Under the pieces are notes generated by a model. That model was not told where the DNA came from, made no database searches, and worked only from the letters and a program-made list of their open reading frames with translations. 64,000 nt of DNA from Azospirillum sp. TSO22-1 (GTDB lineage: Bacteria; Pseudomonadota; Alphaproteobacteria; Azospirillales; Azospirillaceae): contig NZ_LGQZ01000072.1 in the NCBI RefSeq assembly GCF_003116015.1, forward strand, positions 1 to 64,000. The letters are read 5' to 3'. The number at the start of each line of letters is the position of its first letter. Position 1 is the first letter of the stretch. Made by a program: the position numbers and the translations under genes. Below are positions 1 through 10,100 of this stretch, one piece after another.

Positions 1-2
1 CC

Positions 3-2564
3 ACCATCGCGCTGACCCAGACCGTCACCGCCGTGAACGACGCCCCCGTCGCCACCGGCAGCACGGCGACCCTCGACGCCATTGCCGAGGACGCGGCCAG
101 TCCGGCCGGCGCCACGGTGTCGTCGCTGTTCGGCGCGCTGTTCTCGGACGCCGCCGACGCGGTGTCCGGCGGCTCCTCGTCGCACGCCCTGGCTGGCGTC
201 GCCATCGTCGGCAACGCGGCGACCGCCGCGCAGGGCGTCTGGCAATATTGGGACGGGACGGGCTGGCGGGCAGTCGGCAGCGTTTCGGACGGCGCCGCGC
301 TAATCATGACGGCAACAGACATACTGCGCTTCGTCCCCGCAGCCGACTGGAACGGAACCGCGCCCGCGCTGACGGTGCGGCTGATCGATGGGTCCGGCGG
401 TGCCGTCGCCTCCGGGGTCGTCGTCGACCTGACCGCCACCGGCGTCGGCGGCGCCACCGCCTACAGCGCCGCGACGGTCGCGCTGACCCAGGAGGTTACC
501 CCCGTCAACGACGCGCCGGCCGTCGCAGCCACCACCGCCTCCCTGACGACCGTCAAGGGGGTAGCGGTCGCCGTGACCGGCCTGTCGGTGTCGGACATCG
601 ACGCTGGATCGGCGCCGGTCCTCGTCACCCTGACGGCCGGCCACGGCACGCTCACCCTGGCGGACGGCGGGACGGACGCCGTCATCACCGGCAATGGAAC
701 CGGCACCGTCACCGTCCGGGCGACCGTGGCGATCATCAACGGCCTGCTCGCCGCGACCGACGGGCTGCAGTACACGGCGGCCTCCTACACCGGCGCCGAC
801 ACGGTGACCGTGACAGTGGACGACCAGGGCGGCGGCGGGGCCGGCGGTGCGCTGACGGCGACCGCCACCGTCGCCATGACCGTCGTCCCGCCGAACGCGT
901 CGCCGGTGCTGCTGGACACCGCCCTGGCGATCTTCACGGCGGCGGAAGCGTCGGCCGCGCCCACCGCCGGCACCGCCGGGATCGCGGTGTCCGCGCTCGT
1001 CGGCCTGAACGGCGCCGGGGCGGCGAACGTCACCGACGGCGACAGCGGCGCCGTGACTGGTATCGCGCTGGTCGGCACCCACGAGACCTATGGTCGCTGG
1101 TGGTTCTCGACCGACGGCGGGGCGAACTGGGCGCTGGTCGGCACGGTCAACGACACGGACGCCGCCCTGCTGCTGCGCCCGGCCGACCGGCTGTACTTCC
1201 AACCCAACGCCGCGGTTCCCGAGACGGTGTCCGGTGCGCTGACCATCCGGGCTTGGGACCAGACCGACGGCGCCTACGGGACGAAGGCCGCCGTGAGCAC
1301 CGCCGCGGGCAGCGCCTTATCCGGCGAGACTGACACGGTGACGCTGCACCCCGCCGTGCTGGTGAGCAACGGGTCCTTCGACCATGGCCTGACCGGCTGG
1401 CTGTCCACCGGCGGGGCATCGGCCACCACCGGCGGCGACGGGCACCAGGGAACGCTGACCTCCATGGCCGGCAAGACGGCGGGCGAACTGGAAACCTACC
1501 TTGGCCTGTCCACCGGCGCCATCGCGGCGGCGGTGGGCGCCACCCCCTCAGCCGGCCACGCCATGAAGCTCGGCAGCGCCATCACGGTGACTCAGGACAC
1601 CACCCTGTCCTTCGACTGGAGCTTCGCGTTCAACGACACCGGCTATTTCGACTTCGGCTTCGTCAGCGTGAACGGCACGGTCACCCTGCTGGCCAAGGCG
1701 GCGAGCGCAAGCGGCACCTTCCATGTGGTCATTCCCGCCAACACCACCGTTTCACTGGGGTTCGGCGTCTCGGACACCACCGACAACAGCGTCAACCCGG
1801 TCCTGACCGTCGACAACATCCGCCTGACGACCGTCGCCAGCGACCCCATCGTGCTGGACATGACCGGCCACGGCCTGTCGCTGCGGCCGCTGTCCGACGG
1901 GGTGCGGTTCGACGTGACGGGCGACGGCGTCGCCGACCAGACCGGCTGGATCGGGTCCGGCAACGCGCTGCTGGCGCGCGACACCAACCACGACGGCCGC
2001 ATCGGCGACGCACGCGAGCTGGTGTCGGAAAAGTTCGGCACCGGCTTCAACAGCAGCCTGGAGGCGCTGGCCTCGCTGGACGGCAACCACGACGGGCGGA
2101 TCGACGCGGCGGACGCCGACTACGGCACGCTGCTGGCCTGGCAGGACGCCGACGGCGACGGCGTGAGCCGGCCGGACGAGCTGAAAACCCTGGCCCAGGC
2201 CGGCATCGCCTCCATCACGGCAACGGCCACGCCCGCCGAGGCCAGCGTGGCCGGCAACCGGGTGCTCGGCACCACCGGCATGACCATGGCCGACGGCGCC
2301 CGGCACGAGGTGGCCGGCGTGTCGTTCGACGTGAAGGCGGGGGTGGGCGGCGTGGTGCAGAGCCATCCCGCCATACCCGACACCGGGATCGGCGGTCCGG
2401 ACTTCGCGGCGATGCTGCGCACCACCTTGGGGACGCCGCACCCGGCCGCGCCCCCGCAGGATCCCGCAGGGGCGGAAGTTTCGGCGTGGATCGCCGATAC
2501 GCACGCCTCCACAGCGCATCCTCACCAATCCGATGGCTCTCCGATCGCGTATCTGTCCCATTGA
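3..2564 (+). CDS. Large repeat adhesin/RTX-like protein, C-terminal part (5' truncated)
   Basis: The reading frame is open to the left edge, so only the last ~853 residues are present. It holds tandem cadherin/VCBS-like repeats marked by the linker VNDAP (near positions 35 and 505) and rich in Ala, Thr, Val and Gly. Near the C-terminus is the segment IVLDMTGHG followed by calcium-loop-like stretches DTNHDGRIGD, DGNHDGRIDAADAD and DADGDGVSRPDE. This layout is typical of giant surface or secreted proteins exported by type I secretion systems. A TolC-ABC-HlyD set starts 140 bases downstream, so this is the likely cargo of that exporter (inference from position). The N-terminus and total length cannot be judged here. 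Confidence 0.8.
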   Translation, partial: TIALTQTVTAVNDAPVATGSTATLDAIAEDAASPAGATVSSLFGALFSDAADAVSGGSSSHALAGVAIVGNAATAAQGVWQYWDGTGWRAVGSVSDGAALIMTATDILRFVPAADWNGTAPALTVRLIDGSGGAVASGVVVDLTATGVGGATAYSAATVALTQEVTPVNDAPAVAATTASLTTVKGVAVAVTGLSVSDIDAGSAPVLVTLTAGHGTLTLADGGTDAVITGNGTGTVTVRATVAIINGLLAATDGLQYTAASYTGADTVTVTVDDQGGGGAGGALTATATVAMTVVPPNASPVLLDTALAIFTAAEASAAPTAGTAGIAVSALVGLNGAGAANVTDGDSGAVTGIALVGTHETYGRWWFSTDGGANWALVGTVNDTDAALLLRPADRLYFQPNAAVPETVSGALTIRAWDQTDGAYGTKAAVSTAAGSALSGETDTVTLHPAVLVSNGSFDHGLTGWLSTGGASATTGGDGHQGTLTSMAGKTAGELETYLGLSTGAIAAAVGATPSAGHAMKLGSAITVTQDTTLSFDWSFAFNDTGYFDFGFVSVNGTVTLLAKAASASGTFHVVIPANTTVSLGFGVSDTTDNSVNPVLTVDNIRLTTVASDPIVLDMTGHGLSLRPLSDGVRFDVTGDGVADQTGWIGSGNALLARDTNHDGRIGDARELVSEKFGTGFNSSLEALASLDGNHDGRIDAADADYGTLLAWQDADGDGVSRPDELKTLAQAGIASITATATPAEASVAGNRVLGTTGMTMADGARHEVAGVSFDVKAGVGGVVQSHPAIPDTGIGGPDFAAMLRTTLGTPHPAAPPQDPAGAEVSAWIADTHASTAHPHQSDGSPIAYLSH

Positions 2565-2704
2565 TCGACGAGTGGGGTGAGAATCATAGGAACGCCACCG
2601 GCCTGAATACCTAAAATGTCATCCTTCCGGCCTGCGCCATACGATACTGTTGGTTCGTTTCGATATAGAAACAGCCAAGCTTTAGAGAGTCCCGCAAGGT
2701 TTCA

Positions 2705-4099
2705 ATGAGTGGTTCCCTGCTCCAGTATGCTGTGCTTGTTCTTGGCTTTTCCTGCCTTGCACAACCTGTAATAGCATCTCCACGCAGTGATGTGGCAGGT
2801 TTGATTGCCAAAGCGGTGGAGACTCATGACCGGTTACGGGCGGCGGTGGCCGGTGCCGACGGCGCCCGCAACGCGCTGCGCGTCAGCTACGGCGGCTGGT
2901 ACCCGACGCTCAGCCTGTCCGTGAACGGCGGGCGCGAGAACACCGACAAGCCGCCCGGCAATCCGAGCACGGACATGGCCGCCAAGCAGCTGTCGCTGCG
3001 GGCGACGCAGCTCATCTGGGACTTCGACGCGACCAACGCCGACATCCGCCGCTCGCAGGTCTCCGTGGTGCGCGCCGACATCGCGGTGGAGCGCACCCGC
3101 CAGGAACTGCTGGTGGAAGGGCTGACGGCCTACGCCAACCTCGTCCGCGCGCACCGCCTGCTGGCTTACGCCAAGCAGTCGGAGGACAACATCCGCCGCC
3201 AGACCGGCCTGGAGGAGGTCCGCCTGCAGGAGGGCTTCGGCTTCACCACCGACGTGCTGCAAGCCAAGAGCCAGCTCGCCGGCGCGCAGGCCCGCCGGGT
3301 CGTGGCGCAGGAGGCGATGCAGAATGCGCTCAGCCGCTTCCAGGCCTTCTTCGGCCACGTCCCGTTCCAGCTGGACGGGGCGGAGGTGCTCGCCGCGGCG
3401 CGCACGCCGCTGCCGCCGACCGAGGCCGCCGTCGTGGACGAGGCGCGGCGGCACAACCCGCGCCTTCAGGAGCTGGCGCTGACCACCGCCGCCGCGCAGG
3501 AGTCGGTGTCGGCGACCCGCAGCCGCACCCTCTACCCACGCGTGGAGGGGTTCGTCGAGCGCAACGTCAAGCACGACGTCGCCGGCTTGCCGGGCCGGCA
3601 GGACGAGCTGCTGTTCAAGATCCAGGTCACCTATTCACTGAACACCGGACTGACCGCCATCAACACCATCCGGCTGGCCGAGGCCGACCTGCGCGCCGCC
3701 GATGCGACCTGGGCCGACCAGGAGCGCAGCACGCTGGAAGCCGTCCGCAACAGCTGGACGCGCCTGGAAAGCGCCCGCACGCAGGCGGCACTGCTGAACG
3801 ACCAAGCCAGCCTGGCCGCCGGCTTCCTCGACGTGGCGCGGGCGGAGCGCGAGCTGGGCAGCCGCTCGCTGATCGACATCCTGACGGGGGAGACCACGCT
3901 GATCAACGCGCGCAGCGACGCGCTGGCGGCAGAGACGGAGCTGGTGCTGGCCGGTTACCGCCTGCTGGCCACCACCGGCCGCCTGAGCAGCACCGATATC
4001 CAGCTGAAGCCGGCGCCCCGGCTCGACCCGATGGGACGGCGCTCGCTCGACGACCTGTCCAGGCCGGCGCCGCGGCGCGGCACGGGGCGGCAGCCATGA
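2705..4099 (+). CDS. TolC-family outer membrane efflux protein (T1SS outer membrane channel)
   Basis: 464 residues. A signal peptide (about 1-24, ending VIAS) is followed by two long alpha-helical/beta repeats typical of TolC trimers; GFGFTTDVLQAKSQLAGAQ and GSRSLIDILTGETTLINA are the characteristic helix-turn motifs of the two halves. It would form the outer membrane channel and periplasmic tunnel of a type I exporter. Its stop overlaps the start of the ABC exporter gene by 4 bases, so the three T1SS genes are translationally coupled. The C-terminal ~35 residues are a proline- and arginine-rich tail. The 140-base gap upstream carries a short GTTTC/GAAAC dyad (2657-2672) and may hold a promoter. 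Confidence 0.88.
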   Translation: MSGSLLQYAVLVLGFSCLAQPVIASPRSDVAGLIAKAVETHDRLRAAVAGADGARNALRVSYGGWYPTLSLSVNGGRENTDKPPGNPSTDMAAKQLSLRATQLIWDFDATNADIRRSQVSVVRADIAVERTRQELLVEGLTAYANLVRAHRLLAYAKQSEDNIRRQTGLEEVRLQEGFGFTTDVLQAKSQLAGAQARRVVAQEAMQNALSRFQAFFGHVPFQLDGAEVLAAARTPLPPTEAAVVDEARRHNPRLQELALTTAAAQESVSATRSRTLYPRVEGFVERNVKHDVAGLPGRQDELLFKIQVTYSLNTGLTAINTIRLAEADLRAADATWADQERSTLEAVRNSWTRLESARTQAALLNDQASLAAGFLDVARAERELGSRSLIDILTGETTLINARSDALAAETELVLAGYRLLATTGRLSSTDIQLKPAPRLDPMGRRSLDDLSRPAPRRGTGRQP

Positions 4100-5778
4100 T
4101 CGGCGGCGCGATGAACGGCCTGCTGGTCCGTCTGCGGTCCAACGGACGGCTGACCGCGCGCGTCGCGGCGGCGTCGCTGGCGGCCAATCTTCTGGGGCTG
4201 GCGTCCTCCTTCTACACGATGCTGGTGCTGAACCGGTACGTGGCGCATGGCGTGGATTCGACGCTGGTGGCGCTCACCGTCGGCGTCGTCCTGTCCATCG
4301 CCTTCGAGCACCTGTTCCGCCACGTCCGGCTGCGCATCGCCGGCCGCATCGGCCGCGTCGATCACGAGCGGACGGCGACCGGCGCGTTCGGCGTCCTGCT
4401 CACCGCCAAGGCCGGCGCGTCCTCCGCCCAGGCCGATTCCGCGCGGCGCGAGGCCCTGCGGGCGCCGGACCAGATCGACGCCGCCTTCGGCTCCGCCACG
4501 CTCGCCACCCTGTTCGACCTGCCCTTCGCGGCGGGGTTCATCCTCATCGTGGCGCTGATCAGCTGGCCGCTGGCCGTCATCTGCGTCGCCTTCACGCTGC
4601 TGTCCATCGGCGCCGGGCTGCTGGCGCAGGCCGACATGCGCGGAGTCGGGCGCGATCTGGCGCAGGCCGGGGCCGACGCCCAGGGACTGGTCACCGCCGC
4701 CATCGTCGGGCGCGATTCCATCGCCCTGTTCGGCGGCGCCAAGCCGCTGTTGACGGAGTGGCAGCGCGCCACGCACGCGCTGCGTGCACTGCGCGAGCGC
4801 ATGTCGATGCGCCAGGGCCGCGCCCAGTCGGCGGCGCAGAGCCTCCAGGCGCTGCAGGGTGTCGCAGTGACCGCGGTGGGCGCGGTGCTGGTGGTGCGCG
4901 GGGGGCTGGACGTCGGCTCGCTGATCGGCGTCAACCTGCTGGTCGGCCGCGCGCTCGCCCCGTTCTCGCGGCTGGCGCAGATCGGCGAGTCCGTCGCCAT
5001 GGCCCGGCAGGCGCAGGCCCGGCTGGAGCAGTTCGCCCGCACGCCGGTCGAGCCGCCGGGCGGCACCATGCTACCGCGCTACGCCGGCACCCTGGAGTTC
5101 CGCGAGCTGACCTACACGCCGCCCGGCGGCGTGACGCCGCTGCTGCGCCGGCTGTCGGCGACCGTGCCGGCCGGCAACATCCTGGTACTGAAGGGCCGCA
5201 ACGGCTCCGGCAAGACGACGCTGGCCCGGCTGATCGCCGGGTTGGCCGAACCGCAGGAGGGCGCGGTGCTGGCCGACGGCGTCGACATCCGCAAGTTCGC
5301 GCCGGCGTGGTGGCGGCAGCAGATCGGCTACCTGCCGCAGGAGCCGACCTTCCTCAACCTGACCATCCGCGAGAACCTGCTGCTCGCCAACCCGCGGCTG
5401 TCGGAGGGCGAACTGCACACCATCCTGCACCGCACGGGCGCCGACCGCACCGTCGCCGACTGCGCCCAGGGGCTGGACACGCCGCTGCGCAACTTCGGGC
5501 ACGAGCTGCCGATCGGCCACCGCCGCCGGCTGGCCCTGGCCCGCGCCCTGGCGGTGGGCGGGCGGCTGATGGTGCTGGACGAGCCGACCGACGGCCTGGA
5601 CGCCGAGGGCACCGCCGTCGTCTACCGCACCCTGATCGAGCTGGCGCGCACCGGCCACACGGTGGTCATCGCCTCGCACGACCCCCGCATCCTCCAGGGC
5701 GCCTCGCTGGTGCTCGACCTCGACGCGGCGCAGGATGGGGCGGTGCTGCGCGCTGGCGTGGGAGCCGCCGCGTCATGA
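4096..5778 (+). CDS. Type I secretion ABC transporter (fused membrane and ATPase domains)
   Basis: 560 residues with the PrtD/LapB-like layout: an N-terminal membrane domain (about 20-290) without an obvious C39 peptidase or C39-like domain, then an ATPase domain. Walker A is GRNGSGKT (367-374), the Q-loop is in LPQEP (413-417), Walker B is LMVLDEP (491-497) and the H-loop is ASHDP. The ABC signature is unusual: LPIGHRRRL at 471-479 in place of LSGGQRQRI, so the usual Ser-Gly-Gly-Gln is lost. It would energise export of a large substrate through HlyD and TolC. Both gene ends overlap neighbours by 4 bases. Confidence 0.87.
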   Translation: MIGGAMNGLLVRLRSNGRLTARVAAASLAANLLGLASSFYTMLVLNRYVAHGVDSTLVALTVGVVLSIAFEHLFRHVRLRIAGRIGRVDHERTATGAFGVLLTAKAGASSAQADSARREALRAPDQIDAAFGSATLATLFDLPFAAGFILIVALISWPLAVICVAFTLLSIGAGLLAQADMRGVGRDLAQAGADAQGLVTAAIVGRDSIALFGGAKPLLTEWQRATHALRALRERMSMRQGRAQSAAQSLQALQGVAVTAVGAVLVVRGGLDVGSLIGVNLLVGRALAPFSRLAQIGESVAMARQAQARLEQFARTPVEPPGGTMLPRYAGTLEFRELTYTPPGGVTPLLRRLSATVPAGNILVLKGRNGSGKTTLARLIAGLAEPQEGAVLADGVDIRKFAPAWWRQQIGYLPQEPTFLNLTIRENLLLANPRLSEGELHTILHRTGADRTVADCAQGLDTPLRNFGHELPIGHRRRLALARALAVGGRLMVLDEPTDGLDAEGTAVVYRTLIELARTGHTVVIASHDPRILQGASLVLDLDAAQDGAVLRAGVGAAAS

Positions 5779-7118
5779 AGGCCCTTCCCGATCTGCTGCG
5801 CAAGCCCGTCCCGCGCCCCGCCTCCGGCCCGGCGCCCGCCGCCGTGGAGGCCGACGCGGACGGCCGTTTCGGCGACGGCCTGTTCGCGCTGAGCTTCGCC
5901 GCCCTGGCCGCCGCCGTCGCCTGGGCCGCGGTGGCCGAGCTGAACGTCACCAGCAGCGCCCCCGGCGACGTGGTGCCGCTCGCCTACAACCAGAGCGTCC
6001 AGCATTTCGAGGGCGGGATCGTCAAAGAGATCCTGGTCCGCGAAGGCGACGCCGTGACCGCCGGCCAGGTGCTGGTCGAGCTGGACCAGACCAAGACCCG
6101 CGCCGACCTGGACGAGCTGGTCATCCGCCTCGATTCCCTCGCCGCCGACGTGGCCCGGCTCGACGCCGAGGTGGCGCGGCGGGAGACCATCGACTTCCCC
6201 GCCGACCTCGCCCGCAACAAACCGGACGTGGTGGCGCAGACGCGCGAGCTGTTCCGCGCCCGGCGCGACCGCCTCGCCTCCGACCTCGACATCCAGCGCC
6301 AGGACATCGCCCAGCGCGAGCAGCAGGCGGCGGCCGTCCGGGCGCGCATCGCCGGCTCCCAGGTCGCCCAGGGGCTGATCCGCGAGCAGCTCGGCATCAG
6401 CGAGACCCTGCTGCGGCGCGAGATCACCAACCGCATGAAGCATCTGGAGATTCTGCGCGACGACGCCCGGGTCAGCGGCGCCATCGCCGAGGACCGCGCC
6501 ACCCTGGCCCAGGCCGAGGCGGCGCTCGCCGAGGCGCGTGCCAAGCTGGTGTGGATCGGCCGCAAGTACGAGGAGGAGAGCCGCAGCGCCCTGGACGAGG
6601 CGCGCCGCAACCACCGCGAACTCTCGCAGCGCCTGACCCGCTTCCAGGACAGCCTGGACCGCGCCAGCCTGAAGGCCCCCATGGACGGGATCGTCAAGAC
6701 GCTGGCCGTGTCCACCAGGGGCGGCGTCGTCAAGGCGGGCGAGACCGTGGTGGAGCTGGTGCCGCGCGACAGCCGGCTGGTCATCGACGCGCGCCTGCCG
6801 GTGCAGGACATCGGCTACGTCCACGCCGGCCAGCCGGTGGCGGTGACGCTGGCCAGCGGCGACGCCGCGCGCTTCGGCCACATCGACGGGCGGGTGGTCA
6901 CCATCAGCCCCGACACGCTGTCCGACGCCAACAAGCAGCCCTACTACAAGGTCCGGGTCGAGCTTCCCGTCACCTCGTTCGAGCGGCACGGCAAGACCTA
7001 TGAGCTGTTCCCCGGCGTGCGCGTGACCTGCGGCATCGTGACCGGGCAGCGCACGATCCTCGACTACGTCTTCTCGCCCGTCCTCGGCGCCCTGCAGAAC
7101 GCGATGCAGGAGCGCTGA
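5775..7118 (+). CDS. HlyD-family periplasmic adaptor of the type I secretion system
   Basis: 447 residues from ATG 5775, chosen because it forms an ATGA overlap with the ABC gene stop. There is one N-terminal membrane helix (about 33-55), a biotinyl-lipoyl half-motif (GGIVKEILVREGDAVTAGQ), a long coiled-coil region (about 110-290), then the second lipoyl half and beta-barrel (APMDGIVKTLAVSTRGGVV). This is the standard membrane fusion protein that bridges the inner-membrane ABC protein and TolC. The C-terminus ILDYVFSPVL resembles the HlyD family end, where HlyD has the RSI-type terminal segment. Confidence 0.9.
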   Translation: MKALPDLLRKPVPRPASGPAPAAVEADADGRFGDGLFALSFAALAAAVAWAAVAELNVTSSAPGDVVPLAYNQSVQHFEGGIVKEILVREGDAVTAGQVLVELDQTKTRADLDELVIRLDSLAADVARLDAEVARRETIDFPADLARNKPDVVAQTRELFRARRDRLASDLDIQRQDIAQREQQAAAVRARIAGSQVAQGLIREQLGISETLLRREITNRMKHLEILRDDARVSGAIAEDRATLAQAEAALAEARAKLVWIGRKYEEESRSALDEARRNHRELSQRLTRFQDSLDRASLKAPMDGIVKTLAVSTRGGVVKAGETVVELVPRDSRLVIDARLPVQDIGYVHAGQPVAVTLASGDAARFGHIDGRVVTISPDTLSDANKQPYYKVRVELPVTSFERHGKTYELFPGVRVTCGIVTGQRTILDYVFSPVLGALQNAMQER

Positions 7119-7120
7119 GG

Positions 7121-7171
7121 ATGACCACGCCCCGCACCGCCCCCCCTCTGCACCGGACCCCCGCATGCTGA
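7121..7171 (+). CDS. Possible 16-residue leader ORF ahead of the MscS fusion gene
   Basis: ATG 7121 lies about 8 bases after an AGGAG sequence and encodes a short peptide (MTTPRTAPPLHRTPAC) whose TGA (7169-7171) overlaps the ATG of the next gene (7165). The next gene has no recognisable Shine-Dalgarno of its own (CACCGGACCCCCGC precedes it). This arrangement would couple its translation to the leader. It could also be chance in a GC-rich spacer; no homology can be claimed at this length. Confidence 0.3.
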   Translation: MTTPRTAPPLHRTPAC

Positions 7172-10100
7172 CGTCCCTGAAGCCCCGCTCCCGGCCGCCG
7201 CTGCGCTGGTCGACGCTGACCAAGAAGGCGCGCTTCGCGCTGATCCTGGCGGCGGCCATGGCCATCACGCTGCTGGTGTCGCTGGTGGTGCGCGCCGGCT
7301 TCCTCGGGGCGCAGGCGCGCGAACCGGTGGTCCTGGCCGTGGTCGGGCCGCTCAGCGGACCGGACGCGGCGCTCGGGCAGGCCATGCGCAAGGGCGCCGC
7401 GCTGCGCGCCGACACCCTCAACGCCGCCGGCGGCATCAACGGCCACCCGGTCGTCGTCAAGCCGTTCGACGACGAGGGCGACAAGGCGAAGTCGCTGGAG
7501 ATCGCGCGGCGCGTCGCCGCCGACCCGTCCGTCGTCGCCGCGCTGGGCCATCACCCGGACGCCGCGGAGGGCGCGGCGGTGATCTACGCCCAGAAGAAGA
7601 TCCCGCTGGTCGCCGCGCGCCCCGCCGTCCGCCCGGCCGAGGCGCCGGCGAACCCCTGGCTGTTCAGCATCAACCTGGAGCGCGCCAACGAGACGCGCTT
7701 CCTCGCCAACTACGTCCGCAACGTGGTGGGCGAGCCGACCATCGCCGTGGTCCGCGAGGACACCGAGCAGGGCGCGGCGCTGGCCGGGCAGTTCGACGCC
7801 ATCCTCCAGCGCTTCGGCACCAAGCTGGTCGCCCAGTGGACCTACGCGCCGGGTGCGGCCGGGACGGCCGAGATGGCGGCGCTGGGGCAGACGGTGAAGG
7901 AGAAGATGCCCACCGGCGCCATCGTGGTGCTGGGCTCGGCGGCGGACAGCGCGCGGGTGGTGGTGGCGCTGCGCAACGCCGGGGTGCGCAACCTGGTGGC
8001 CGGCACGTCGGAGATGGCGACCAGCGCCTTCCGCGCCGAGATCGTCGCCCAGGTCCGCAACCAGCCGAAGGCGCAGCCGCCGGAAGCCTATGGGCACGGA
8101 CTGCTGGTCTCCTCGCCGGTGCTGTTCGACACGGCGAACGAGCAGGCGCAGCGTTTCTACGGCCAGTACGTCAAGCGCTTCAACGCGGTGCCCGACTGGG
8201 CGGCGGCGATGGGCAACGACGGCGTCGGCCTGATCGCCGAGGCCGTCGCCAGGGCGGTTCCCGCCGACGGCAAGGTGGACGGCCACGGCGAGGCGGTCCG
8301 CCGCGCCATCGCCGACCACGACCGGGCCGAGACGGCCTTCCAGGGCAACGTCGGCACCTGGACCCTCGACGGGCGCGGGCGGGCGACGCTGCCGGTGATG
8401 ATGGCGACCTACAACGGCCTCAACCCGGTGGCGGCGCTGACCCAGTTGCAGCCCATCCGCGAGGCCGGGGTCTCCAACTACCTGGAGGAGGTGACGCGCG
8501 GCCGGGCGCTCTACGTCAACGACCGCTTCATGTACAAGACGAACGTCATCTACACCGGCGTCCAGCTGCACGAGGTGCGCGACCTCAACCCGGCCCAGAA
8601 CGAGGCGACGCTGAATCTGACCGTCTGGTTCCGCTACCGCGGCGCCTTCAACCCGGCCGACGTCGTCTTCGCCAACGCGGTCAAGCCGGTCGACCTCGGC
8701 AAGCCCTACCGCGAAGAGCGGGGCGAGGTGATGACCTACGCCGCCTATCGCATCGAGGGGCGGTTCGCGCTGGATTTCTCCGACCAGCGGCTGGCCTACG
8801 GCAGCCACCTGGCCGGCGTCAGCTTCCGCCACCGCACGCTCAACCGCAACAACGTGATGTTCGTCACCGACGTGCTGGGCATGGCGCTGGTGGACACCGG
8901 CGACTTCGTCGACAAGCTGAAGGCCATGGCGGCGGCCGAGAGCGCCTCCATCGCCGAGCCGGGCCTCGCCGACCGCCTACGCCGCGCGCTGGAGGGGGAG
9001 TCCGAGGGCTCCGCCCTGCTCGACCAGCTGCGCGCCGCGCGGGTGCTGGCCGCGGCGCCCGGCTGGCGGCTGGCGCGGGCCTCGATCTCGCAGGACGTGG
9101 CGTCGGTCAGCAGCGAGGGCGATCCCAACTACGTCGGCTTCGGCCGGCCGCAGCCGGACTTCTCGCGCGTCGATTTCGGCGTGGTGGTGGTGCCCGACGC
9201 GCTGGCGGCGCGCGACGTCATCAACCGCGACTTCTTCGTCTACATCGCCATCTTCAGCGCCGTGCTGGCGGTCTTCGCCGCCTTCATGGACCGGCGCGAC
9301 CGCGGGCAGTTCTGGCGCATCCAGACGCTGTTCATGCGCATCCTGTCCTGGCCGCTCCTGCTGATGTCGGCCGGCAACATCACGCTGGACTGGGCGGTGG
9401 CCGCCCTACCGCCGAGCGGCGTGGCGACGGTGGTCAACGGCTTCGCCGTGCTGTGGTGGATCGTGCCGGCGGTCCTGGTCAACCGGACCATGGAGCATTT
9501 CATCTGGACGCCGCTGGAGATCCGCACCCAGCGCAAGATCCCCGGCATCGTCCGCCGCTTCTCCACGCTGATCGTGTTCGGCTTCGCCGGCTGCGGCATC
9601 ATCGCCTTCGTGCTGAACCAGCCGATCACCAGCCTGCTGGCGGCCTCCGGCCTCGTCGGCATGGTCGTCGGCCTCGCCATCCAGGCGAACATCGCCAACG
9701 TCTTCTCCGGCATCGTCCTGAACATCGAGCGGCCGTTCAAGATCGGCGACAGCATCCAGATCACCGATGTGGTGCGCGGCGTCGTGGTCGATATGACGTG
9801 GCGCACGGTGCGGGTGCGCAACGCCGCCGGCTTCATCGTCGCCATGCCGAACGCCAAGGCGTCGGAGGCGACCGTCGTCAACTTCAGCGCGGTCGAGCGC
9901 GTCTGGATGCGGCTGGAGTATTTCGCCGACGGCCGCCACGAGCCGGGCGCCATGGCCGCCCTGCTGACCGCCGCGCTGCGCGCCACCGACCGGGTGATGC
10001 CCAGCGCCGCCGGCGCGCAGCCCTTCGTCCGCTACGACGGCTTCCACAGCGTCGGCGGGCAGTGGCTGTGCCGCTACAACCTGATCTTCTGGGTCAAGGA

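Noticed and set aside
300-1202. Antisense open frames across the repeat protein and many other genes
   Set aside because: High GC leaves long stop-free frames on the opposite strand; compositions are Arg/Gly/Ala-rich with no domains.
2641-2704. Rho-independent terminator after the repeat protein gene
   Set aside because: The GTTTC/GAAAC dyad is short, AT-rich and lacks a T-run.
4758-5774. Long open frame upstream of and in frame with the HlyD gene
   Set aside because: It lies across the ABC exporter gene, has Arg/Ala/Gly-rich composition of a frame-shadow and no domain; the HlyD start at 5775 forms the expected ATGA junction.
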